Source of the DNA: Prosopocoilus inquinatus
Taxonomy: Eukaryota; Arthropoda; Insecta; Coleoptera; Lucanidae
Direction: 5' to 3'
Length of the DNA: 64,000 bases
Assembly (NCBI GenBank): GCA_036172665.1
Contig: CM069875.1
Location: forward strand, 16,275,806 to 16,339,805
Below are positions 54,201-64,000 of this stretch, piece after piece (the stretch's first letter is position 1; the number at the start of each line of letters is the position of its first letter). The translations under genes were made by a program, and so were the position numbers. Below the pieces are notes generated by a model, which worked only from the letters and a program-made list of their open reading frames with translations, searched no databases and had not been told where the DNA came from.

Positions 54201-54762
54201 GATGATGCTGGAAATAGTTTTAAACGAAACAACACGTATTAGCCTTGTTCCTGTGATGTATCTAATCGATCCTTACTCATCTATCATGTTATTTGACGTT
54301 TGAATGGACTCCAGTAACTCTGAGTGAGATACAAAGTTCTCGGACGCAGCAGAAGCTGGAAATAGTTTTGAACGAAACAACACGTATTCGTCTTGTTCCT
54401 GTGATGTATCTAATCGATCCTTACTTATCTATCATGTTATTTGACGTTTGGATGGACTCCAGTAACTCTGATGTGAAATACGAAATTATCGGACGCAGCA
54501 GAAGCTGGAAATAGTTTTAAATGAAACAACACGCATTAGCGTTGTTCCTGTGATGTATCTAATCGATCCTTACTCATCTATCATGTTATTTGACGTTTGG
54601 ATGGACTCCAGTAACTCTGAAGTGAGATACGAAGTTCTCGGACGCAGCTGAAGCTGGAAATAGTTTTAAACGAAACAACACGCTTTAGCGTTGTTCCTGT
54701 GATGTATCTAATCGATCCTTACTCATCTATCATGTTATTTGACGTTTGGATGACCTCCAGTA
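49995..54762 (+). repeat. Tandem duplication of a 16-monomer block (2,380 bp x 2)
   Basis: Copy 1 is about 49,995-52,374 and copy 2 about 52,375-54,754, with the match running to 54,762. The offset of 2,380 bp equals 16 x 149 minus 4: a 3-bp deletion (50,865 and 53,245) plus a 1-bp deletion in ACTCTGAGTGAG (51,939 and 54,319). Other shared markers are CTAATCTATCC (50,099 and 52,479), AAACAGCACGC, AGTTTTGGGACGC, GCAGATGATGCTGG and GATGTGAAATACG. Each copy holds an inner direct repeat of six monomers (891-bp offset, seen by TATTCGTCTTGTTCTTG at 50,221 and 51,112). I saw one clear difference: CTGACGCTGG in copy 1 and CTGATGCTGG in copy 2. Confidence 0.92.
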
Positions 54763-56380
54763 ACTCTGATGTGAGATACAAAGTTCTCGGACGTAGCAGA
54801 AGCTGGAAATAGTTTTGAACGAAACAACACGTATTAGCGTTGTTCCTGTGATGTAACTAATCGACCCTTACTCATCTATCATGTTATTTGACGTTTGAAT
54901 GGACTCCAGTAACTCTGATGTGAGATACAAAGTTCTCGGACGCAGCAGAAGCTGGAAATAGTTTTGAACGAAACAACACGTATTCGTCTTGTTCCTGTGA
55001 TGTATCTAATCGATCCTTACTTATCTATCATGTTATTTGACGTTTGGATGGACTCCAGTAACTCTGATGTGAGATACGAAATTATCGGACGCAGCAGAAG
55101 CTGGAAATAGTTTTAAATGAAACAGCACGCATTAGCGTTGTTCCTGTGATGTATCTAATCGATCCTTACTTATCTAACATGTTATTTGACGTTTGGATGG
55201 ACTCCAGTAAGTCTGATGTGAGATACAAAGTTTTTGGACGCAGCAGGAGCTGGAAATAGTTTTAAACGAAACAACACGTATTAGCGTTGTTCCTGTGATG
55301 TATCTAATCGATCCTTACTTATCTAACATGTTATGTGATGTTTGGATGGACTCCAGTAACTTTGATGTGAGATACGACGTTTTCGGACGCAGATGATGCT
55401 GGAAATAGTTTTAAACGAAACAACACGTATTAGCCCTGTTCCTGTGATGTATCTAATCGATCCTTACTCATCTATCATGTTATTTGACGTTTGAATGGAC
55501 TCCAGTAACTCTGAGTGAGATACAAAGTTCTCGGACGCAGCAGAAGCTGGAAATAGTTTTGAACGAAACAACACGTATTCGTCTTGTTCCTGTGATGTAT
55601 CTAATCGATCCTTACTTATCTATCATGTTATTTGACGTTTGGATGGACTCCAGTAACTCTGATGTGAGATACGAAATTATCGGACGCAGCAGAAGCTGGA
55701 AATAGTTTTAAATGAAACAACACGTAGTCGTCTTGTTCCTGTGATGTATCTAATCGATCCTTAGTCATCTATCATGTTATTTGACGTTTGGATGGACTCC
55801 AGTATCTCTGATGTGAGATACGAAATTTTCGGACGCAGCAGAAGCTGGAAATAGTTTTAAACGAAACAACACGTATTAGCGTTGTTCCTGTGATGTATCT
55901 AATTGATCCTTACTCATCTATCATGTTATTTGACGTTTGAATGGACTCCAGTAACTCTGATGTGAGATACAAAGTTCTCGGACGCAGCAGAAGCTGGAAA
56001 TAGTTTTGAACGAAACAACAAGTATTAGCGTTGTTCCTGTGATGTATCTAATCGATCCTTACTTATCTACTATGTTATTTGACGTTTCGATGGACTCCAG
56101 TAACTCTGATGTGAGATACGAAATTTTCGGACGCAGCAGAAGCTGGAAATAGTTTTAAATGAAACAACACGCATCAGCGTTGTTCCTGTGATGTATCTAA
56201 TCGATCCTTACTCATCTATCATGTTATTTGACGTTTGAATGGACTCCAGTAACTCTGATGTGAGATACGAAATTATCGGACGCAGCTGAAGCTGGAAATA
56301 GTTTTAAATGAAACAACACGCATTAGCGTTGTTCCTGTGATGTATCTAATCGATCCTTACTCATCTATCATGTTATTTGA

Positions 56381-56390
56381 TTCGTTTGAA
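56381..56390 (+). other. 2-bp insertion inside a monomer
   Basis: TTATTTGATTCGTTTGAATGG replaces the usual TTATTTGACGTTTGAATGG form, giving a 151-bp monomer. It is the only insertion longer than one base that I noticed in the window. The flanking monomers (GCATCAGCG before, GCGATGTTCC after) match those near 2,370-2,680, where the insertion is absent. Confidence 0.8.
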
Positions 56391-56922
56391 TGGACTCCAG
56401 TAACTCTGATGTGAGATACGAAATTATCGGACGCAGCAGGAGCTGGAAATAGTTTTAAACGAAACAACACGCATTAGCGATGTTCCTGTGATGTATCTAA
56501 TCGATCCTTACTCATCTATCATGTTATTTTACGTTTGGATGGACTCCAGTAACTCTGGTGTGAGATACAAAGTTCTTGGACGCAGCAGAAGCTAGAAATA
56601 GTTTTGAACGAAACAACACGTATTAGCGTTGTTCCTGTGATGTATCTAATCGATCCTTACTTAGCTACTATGTTATTTGACGTTTCGATGGACTCCAGTA
56701 ACTCTAATGTGAGATACGAAATTTTCGGACGCAGCAGCAGCTGGAAATAGTTTTAAACGAAACAACACATATTGGCGTTGTTCCTGTGATGTATCTAATC
56801 GATCCTTACTTAGCTACTATGTTATTTGACGTTTCGATGGACTCCAGTAACTCTGATGTGAGATACGACGTTTTCGGACGCAGCAGAAGCTGGAAATAGT
56901 TTTAAATGAAACAACACGCTTT

Positions 56923-57667
56923 AGCGTTGTTCCTGTGATGTATCTAATCGATCCTTACTCATCTATCATGTTATTTGACGTTTCGATGGACTCTAGTAAC
57001 TCCGATGTGAGATACGAAGTTTTTGGAAGCAGCAGGAGCTGGAAATAGTTTTGAACGAAACAACACGTATTAGCGTTGTTCCTGTGATGTATCTAATCGA
57101 TCCTTACTTAGCTACTATGTTATTTGACGTTTCGATGGACTCCAGTAACTCTAATGTGAGATACGAAATTTTCGGACGCAGCAGCAGCTGGAAATAGTTT
57201 TAAACGAAACAACACATATTAGCGTTGTTCCTGTGATGTAACTAATTGATCCTTACTCATCTATCATGTTATTTGACGTTTGGACGGACTCCAGTAACTC
57301 TGATGAGAGATACGAAGTTCTCGGACGCAGTAGAAGCTGGAAATAGTTTTGAACGAAACAACACGTATTAGCGTTGTTCCTGTGATGTATCTAAACGATC
57401 CTTACTTATCTAACATGTTATTTGACGTGTGGATGGACTCCAGTAAGTCTGATGTGAGATACAAAGTTTTTGGACGCAGCAGGAGCTGGAAATAGTTTTA
57501 AACGAAACAACACGTATTAGCGTTGTTCCTGTGCTGTATCTAATCGATCCTTACTCATCTATCATGTTATTTGGCGTTTCGATGGACTCCAGTAGCTCTG
57601 ATGTGAGATACGACGTTTTCGGACGCAGCAGAAGCTGGAAATAGTTTTAAACGAAACAACACGTATT
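56923..57667 (+). repeat. Recurrent five-monomer module, copy 5
   Basis: The same five classes occur in the same order, 28 kb from the nearest other copy. Private marks are GGAAGCAGCAGG near 57,026, CTAATTGATCC near 57,242 and GACGTGTGGATGG near 57,424. Its distance from the other copies argues that the order is an old feature of the array and not only the product of one local duplication. Confidence 0.85.
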
Positions 57668-60313
57668 AGCGTTGTTCCTGTGATGTATCTAATCGATCCT
57701 TACTCATCTATCATGTTATTTGACGTTTGGATGGACTCCAGTATCTCTGATGTGAGATACGAAATTTTCGGACGCAGCAGAAGCTGGAAATAGTTTTAAA
57801 CGAAACAACACATATTAGCGTTGTTCCTGTGATGTATCTAATCGATCCTTACTCATCTATCATGTTATTTGACGTTTCGATGGACTCTAGTAACTCTGAT
57901 GTGAGATACGAAGTTTTTGGACGCAGCAGGAGCTGGAAATAGTTTTAAACGAAACAACACGTATTAGCGTTGTTCCTGTGATGTATCTAATCGATCCTTA
58001 CTCATCTATCATGTTATTTGACGTTTGGATGGACTCCAGTATCTCTGATGTGAGATACGAAATTTTCGGACGCAGCAGAAGCTGGAAATAGTTTTAAACG
58101 AAACAACACGCATTAGCGTTGTTCCTGTGATGTATCTAAACGATCCTTACTTATCTAACATGTTATTTGACGTTTGGATGGACTCCAGTAACTCTGATGT
58201 GAGATACGACGTTTTCGGACGCAGCTGATGCTGGAAATAGTTTTAAACGAAACAACACGTATTCGTCTTGTTCCTGTGATGTATCTAATCGATCCTTACT
58301 TATCTATCATGTTATTTGACGTTTGGATGGACTCCAGTAACTCTGATGTGAGATACGAAATTATCGGACGCAGCAGAAGCTGGAAATAGTTTTAAATGAA
58401 ACAACACGCATTAGCGTTGTTCCTGTGATGTATCTAATCGATCCTTACTCATCTATCATGTTATTTGACGTTTGGATGGACTCCAGTATCTCTGATGTGA
58501 GATACGAAATTTTCGGACGCAGCAGAAGCTGGAAATAGTTTTAAACGAAACAACACGCATTAGCGTTGTTCCTGTGATGTATCTAAACGATCCTTACTTA
58601 TCTAACATGTTATTTGACGTTTGGATGGACTCCAGTAACTCTGATGTGAGATACGACGTTTTCGGACGCAGCTGATGCTGGAAATAGTTTTAAATGAAAC
58701 AACACGCATTAGCGTTGTTCCTGTGATGTATCTAATCGATCCTTCCTTATCTAACATGTTATTTGACGTTTGGATGGACTCCAGTAAGTCTGATGTGAGA
58801 TACAAAGTTTTTGGACGCAGCAGGAGCTGGAAATAGTTTTAAACGAAACAACACGTATTAGCGTTGTTCCTGTGATGTGTCTAATCGATCCTTACTTATC
58901 TAACATGTTATTTGACGTTTGGATGGACTCCAGTAAGTCTGATGTGAGATACAAACTTTTTGGACGCAGCAGAAGCTGGAAATAGTTTTAAATGAAACAA
59001 CACGCATTAGCGTTGTTCCTGTGATGTATCTAATCGATCCTTACTCATCTATCATGTTATTTGACGTTTCGATGGACTCTAGTAACTCCGATGTGAGATA
59101 CGAAGTTTTTGGACGCAGCAGGAGCTGGAAATAGTTTTAAACGAAACAACACATATTAGCGTTGTTCCTGTGATGTAACTAATCGATCCTTACTCATCTA
59201 TCATGTTATTTGACGTTTGGACGGACTCCAGTAACTCTGATGAGAGATACAAAGTTCTCGGACGCAGTAGAAGCTGGAAATAGTTTTGAACGAAACAACA
59301 CGTATTAGCGTTGTTCCTGTGATTTATCTAAACGATCCTTACTTATCTAACATGTTATTTGACGTTTGGATGGACTCCAGTAAGTCTGATGTGAGATACA
59401 AAGTTTTTGGACGCAGCAGGAGCTGGAAATAGTTTTAAACGAAACAACACGTATTAGCGTTGTTCCTGTGCTGTATCTAATCGATCCTTACTCATCTATA
59501 ATGTTATTTGGCGTTTCGATGGACTTCAGTAGCTCTGATGTGAGATACGACGTTTTCGGACGCAGCAGAAGCTGGAAATAGTTTTAAACGAAACAACACG
59601 CATTAGCGTTGTTCCTGTGATGTATCTAAACGATCCTTACTTATCTAACATGTTATTTGACGTTTGGATGGACTCCAGTAACTCTGATGTGAGATACGAA
59701 ATTATCGGACGCAGCAGAAGCTGGAAATAGTTTTAAATGAAACAACACGCATTAGCGTTGTTCCTGTGATGTATCTAATCGATCCTTACTTATCTAACAT
59801 GTTATTTGACGTTTGGATGGACTCCAGTAAGTCTGATGTGAGATACAAAGTTTTTGGACGCAGCAGGAGCTGGAAATAGTTTTAAACGAAACAACACGTA
59901 TTAGCGTTGTTCCTGTGATGTATCTAATCGATCCTTACTTATCTAACATGTTATTTGATGTTTGGATGGACTCAAGTAACTTTGATGTGAGATACGACGT
60001 TTTCGGACGCAGCTGATGCTGGAAATAGTTTTAAACGAAACAACACGTATTAGCCTTGTTCCTGTGATGTATCTAATCGATCCTTACTCATCTATCATGT
60101 TATTTGACGTTTGAATGGACTCCAGTAACTCTGAGTGAGATACAAAGTTCTCGGACGCAGCAGAAGCTGGAAATAGTTTTGAACGAAACAACACGTATTC
60201 GTCTTGTTCCTGTGATGTATCTAATCGATCCTTACTTATCTATCATGTTATTTGACGTTTGGATGGACTCCAGTAACTCTGATGTGAGATACGAAATTAT
60301 CGGACGCAGCAGA

Positions 60314-63293
60314 AGCTGGAAATAGTTTTAAATGAAACAACACGCATTAGCGTTGTTCCTGTGATGTATCTAATCGATCCTTACTCATCTATCATGTTAT
60401 TTGACGTTTGGATGGACTCCAGTAACTCTGAAGTGAGATACGAAGTTCTCGGACGCAGCTGAAGCTGGAAATAGTTTTAAACGAAACAACACGCATTAGC
60501 GTTGTTCCTGTGATGTATCTAATCGATCCTTACTCATCTATCATGTTATTTGACGTTTGGATGACCTCCAGTAACTCTGATGTGAGATACAAAGTTCTCG
60601 GACGCAGCAGAAGCTGGAAATAGTTTTGAACGAAACAACACGTATTAGCGTTGTTCCTGTGATGTATCTAATCGACCCTTACTCATCTATCATGTTATTT
60701 GACGTTTGAATGGACTCCAGTAACTCTGATGTGAGATACAAAGTTCTCGGACGCAGCAGAAGCTGGAAATAGTTTTGAACGAAACAACACGTATTAGCGT
60801 TGTTCCTGTGATGTATCTAATCGATCCTTACTCATCTATCATGTTATTTGACGTTTGAATGGACTACAGTAACTCTGATGTGAGATACAAAGTTCTCGGA
60901 CGCAGCAGAAGCTGGAAATAGTTTTGAACGAAACAACACGTATTAGCGTTGTTCCTGTGATGTATCTAATCGATCCTTACTTATCTACTATGTTATTTGA
61001 CGTTTCGATGGACTCCAGTAACTCTGATGTGAGATACGAAATTTTCGGACGCAGCAGAAGCTGGAAATAGTTTTAAATGAAACAACACGCATTAGCGTTG
61101 TTCCTGGGATGTATGTAATCGATCCTTACTCATCTATCATGTTATTTGACGTTTGGATGGGCTCCAGTAACTCTGAAGTGAGATACGAAGTTCTCGGACG
61201 CAGCTGAAGCTGGAAATAGTTTTAAACGAAACAACACGCATTAGCGTTGTTCCTGTGATGTATCTAATCGATCGTTACTCATCTATCATGTTATTTGGCA
61301 TTTCGATGGACTCCAGTAACTTTGATGTGAGATACGAAATTTTCGGACGCAGCAGAAGCTGGAAATAGTTTTAAACGAAACAACACGCATTAGCGTTGTT
61401 CCTGTGATGTATCTAATCGATCCTTACTCATCTATCATGTTATTTGACGTTTCGATGGACTCCAGTAACTCTGATGTGAGATACGAAATTTTCGGACGCA
61501 GCAGAAACTGGAAATAGTTTTAAATGAAACAACACGCATCAGCGTTCTTCCTGTGATGTATCTAATCGATCCTTACTCATCTATCATGTTATTTGACGTT
61601 TGAATGGACTCCAGTAACTCTGATGTGAGATACGAAATTATCGGACGCAGCTGAAGCTGGAAATAGTTTTAAATGAAACAACACGCATTAGCGTTGTTCC
61701 TGTGATGTATCTAATCGATCCTTACTCATCTATCATGTTATTTGACGTTTGAATGGACTCCAGTAACTCTGATGTGAGATACGAAATTATCGGACGCAGC
61801 AGGAGCTGGAAATAGTTTTAAATGAAACAACACGCATTAGCGTTGTTCCTGTGATGTATCTAATCGATCCTTACTCATCTATCATGTTATTTGACGTTTG
61901 GATGGACTCCAGTAACTCTGAAGTGAGATACGAAGTTCTCGGACGCAGCTGAAGCTGGAAATAGTTTTAAACGAAACAACACGCATTAGCGTTGTTCCTG
62001 TGATGTATCTAATCGATCCATACTCATCTATCATGTTATTTGACGTTTGGATGACCTCCAGTAACTCTGATGTGAGATACAAAGTTCTCGGACGCAGCAG
62101 AAGCTGGAAATAGTTTTGAACGAAACAACACGTATTAGCGTTGTTCCTGTGATGTAACTAATCGACCCTTACTCATCTATCATGTTATTTGACGTTTGAA
62201 TGGACTCCAGTAACTCTGATGTGAGATACAAAGTTCTCGGACGCAGCAGAAGCTGGAAATAGTTTTGAACGAAACAACACGTATTAGCGTTGTTCCTGTG
62301 ATGTATCTAATCGATCCTTACTCATCTATCATGTTATTTGACGTTTGAATGGACTCCAGTAACTCTGATGTGAGATACAAAGTTCTCGGACGCAGCAGAA
62401 GCTGGAAATAGTTTTGAACGAAACAACACGTATTAGCGTTGTTCCTGTGATGTATCTAATCGATCCTTACTTATCTACTATGTTATTTGACGTTTCGATG
62501 GACTCCAGTAACTCTGATGTGAGATACGAAATTTTCGGACGCAGCAGAAGCTGGAAATAGTTTTAAATGAAACAACACGCATTAGCGTTGTTCCTGGGAT
62601 GTATGTAATCGATCCTTACTCATCTATCATGTTATTTGACGTTTGGATGGGCTCCAGTAACTCTGAAGTGAGATACGAAGTTCTCGGACGCAGCTGAAGC
62701 CGGAAATAGTTTTAAACGAAACAACACGCATTAGCGTTGTTCCTGTGATGTATCTAATCGATCGTTACTCATCTATCATGTTATTTGGCATTTCGATGGA
62801 CTCCAGTAACTTTGATGTGAGATACGAAATTTTCGGACGCAGCAGAAGCTGGAAATAGTTTTAAACGAAACAACACGCATTAGCGTTGTTCCTGTGATGT
62901 ATCTAATCGATCCTTACTCATCTATCATGTTATTTGACGTTTCGATGGACTCCAGTAACTCTGATGTGAGATACGAAATTTTCGGACGCACCAGAAACTG
63001 GAAATAGTTTTAAATGAAACAACACGCATCAGCGTTCTTCCTGTGATGTATCTAATCGATCCTTACTCATCTATCATGTTATTTGACGATTGAATGGACT
63101 CCAGTAACTCTGATGTGAGATACGAAATTATCGGACGCAGCTGAAGCTGGAAATAGTTTTAAATGAAACAACACGCATTAGCGTTGTTCCTGTGATGTAT
63201 CTAATCGATCCTTACTCATCTATCATGTTATTTGACGTTTGAATGGACTCCAGTAACTCTGATGTGAGATACGAAATTATCGGACGCAGCAGG
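60314..63293 (+). repeat. Tandem duplication of a 10-monomer block (1,490 bp x 2)
   Basis: Copy 1 is about 60,314-61,803 and copy 2 about 61,804-63,293, with the match running to 63,311. The offset is exactly 10 x 149. Shared markers are CCTGGGATGTATG (61,103 and 62,593), ATCGATCGTTAC, TTTGGCATTTCG, AGAAACTGG and GCATCAGCGTTCTTCC. Differences include GATGTAACTA near 62,152 in copy 2, CTGAAGCCGG near 62,692, CGCACCAGAAAC near 62,988 and TTTGACGATTG near 63,086. The CCTGGGATGTATG monomer recurs at 63,934 (9 monomers on), so the window ends within a further copy. Confidence 0.9.
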
Positions 63294-63854
63294 AGCTGGA
63301 AATAGTTTTAAACGAAACAACACGCATTAGCGATGTTCCTGTGATGTATCTAATCGATCCTTACTCATCTATCATGTTATTTTACGTTTGGATGGACTCC
63401 AGTAACTCTGGTGTGAGATACAAAGTTTTTGGACGCAGCAGAAGCTAGAAATAGTTTTGAACGAAACAACACGTATTAGCGTTGTTCCTGTGATGTATCT
63501 AATCGATCCTTACTTAGCTACTATGTTATTTGACGTTTCGATGGACTCCAGTAACTCTAATGTGAGATACGAAATTTTCGGACGCAGCAGCAGCTGGAAA
63601 TAGTTTTAAACGAAACAACACATATTGGCGTTGTTCCTGTGATGTATCTAATCGATCCTTACTTAGCTACTATGTTATTTGACGTTTCGATGGACTCCAG
63701 TAACTCTAATGTGAGATACGAAATTTTCGGACGCAGCAGCAGCTGGAAATAGTTTTAAACGAAACAACACTTATTAGCGTTGTTCCTGTGATGTATCTAA
63801 TCGATCCTTACATATCTACTATGTTATTTGACGTTTCGATGGACTCCAGTAACT
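61807..63854 (+). repeat. Long-range duplication B, second copy
   Basis: This is the partner of 1,160-3,207. It differs in places, for example AGCGTTG near 61,833 where the first copy has AGCTTTG, CGATCCATACTC near 62,017, GCGTTCTTCC near 63,032 and CACTTATTAG near 63,770. It overlaps the second copy of the 10-monomer tandem duplication. Confidence 0.85.
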
Positions 63855-64000
63855 CTGATGTGAGATACGAAATTTTCGGACGCAGCAGAAGCTGGAAATA
63901 GTTTTAAATGAAACAACACGCATTAGCGTTGTTCCTGGGATGTATGTAATCGATCCTTACTCATCTATCATGTTATTTGACGTTTGGATGGGCTCCAGTA

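Larger units (their letters stand above)
1..64000 (+). repeat. 149-bp satellite DNA array, about 430 head-to-tail monomers
   Basis: The AGCGTTGTTCCTGTGATGTA block and its variants start at 1, 150, 299, 448 and 597 and continue at 149-bp steps to the end of the window. Each unit contains, in order, a usual ClaI site (ATCGAT, monomer positions 25-30), TGTTATTTGACGTTT, a GGACTCCAGTAACTCTGATG block, CGGACGCAG, an AluI site inside AGCTGGAAATAGTTTT (AGCT at positions 115-118) and GAAACAACAC before the next unit. All units lie on one strand, and no foreign sequence interrupts them. Copies differ by point substitutions and rare 1-3 bp indels. The substitutions cluster at certain sites (around 25, 36-46, 60-64, 95-101, 113-114, 131-135 and 144-149), while 7-20 and 118-130 vary little. 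Such arrays are normally centromeric, pericentromeric or other constitutive heterochromatin. The chromosomal location and the species cannot be read from the sequence. Confidence 0.98.

Noticed and set aside
58602..58805. Minus-strand open frames of 66-67 codons (58,602-58,805 and 61,882-62,082)
   Set aside because: They lie wholly inside the satellite on the reverse strand and depend on single substitutions, so they are chance frames.
1..64000. CRISPR array
   Set aside because: The repeat unit is 149 bp with no unique spacers; neighbouring units are homologous over their entire length.
1..64000. CENP-B box
   Set aside because: The closest match to TTCGNNNNANNCGGG is TTCGATGGACTCCAG in the TTTCGATGG classes. 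It lacks two of the nine essential bases (CCAG in place of CGGG), and most other classes lack the TTCG as well. TTTTCGGACGCAG also fails at the required A.
1..64000. Ribosomal, tRNA or telomeric repeats
   Set aside because: The unit has no cloverleaf, no recognisable rRNA segment and no TTAGGG- or TTTAGGG-type short motif in tandem.
1..64000. Inverted monomers or strand switches
   Set aside because: I looked for the reverse complement of the monomer blocks throughout and saw none. The only inverted symmetry is the short dyads inside the units.

Overview
The whole 64 kb window is one uninterrupted eukaryotic-type satellite DNA array. A monomer of 149 bp (about 40% G+C in a consensus made by eye, starting at the AGCGTTGTTC block) is repeated head to tail about 430 times from the first base to the last, always on the same strand. 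I found no unique sequence, transposon, protein gene, RNA gene or inversion. Arrays of this length and uniformity are typical of centromeric or pericentromeric heterochromatin, or of another large heterochromatic block. That placement is inference. The sequence does not let me name a species, and I do not recognise the monomer as a published family. The information in the window lies above the monomer level. Monomers fall into a limited set of classes defined by linked diagnostic substitutions, and the classes occur in conserved orders; a five-monomer module (745 bp) recurs at 12.2, 15.3, 20.9, 28.6 and 56.9 kb. There is no single higher-order repeat period. Instead the array is a patchwork of local tandem duplications, each a whole number of monomers long before small indels: 17 monomers (2,533 bp, 1.9-7.0 kb), 14 (2,086 bp, 6.4-10.3 kb), about 38 (5,598 bp, 14.7-25.9 kb), 18 (2,682 bp, 26.6-31.4 kb, plus a partial third copy), 7 (1,043 bp, 32.8-34.4 kb), 15 (2,233 bp, 34.1-38.5 kb), 15 (2,235 bp, 39.3-43.8 kb), 3 (447 bp, 44.4-45.3 kb), 16 (2,380 bp, 50.0-54.8 kb) and 10 (1,490 bp, 60.3-63.3 kb). 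Interspersed copies also exist. The clearest joins the two ends of the window: 1.16-3.21 kb matches 61.81-63.85 kb at a constant offset of 60,647 bp. Small shared indels act as lineage markers: an 85-bp truncated monomer, a 3-bp deletion, recurrent 1-bp deletions and one 2-bp insertion. Regions outside the named duplications (1-1.9, 10.3-14.7, 31.4-32.8, 38.5-39.3, 43.8-44.4, 45.3-50.0 and 54.8-60.3 kb) are the same satellite in other class orders. The monomer carries a short dyad at the monomer junction and a second dyad in some classes. Its length is close to the DNA on one nucleosome core. All short open reading frames are by-products of the repeat and none is called a gene. All comparisons were made by eye, so copy boundaries are accurate to a few bases at best and no percentage identities are given.
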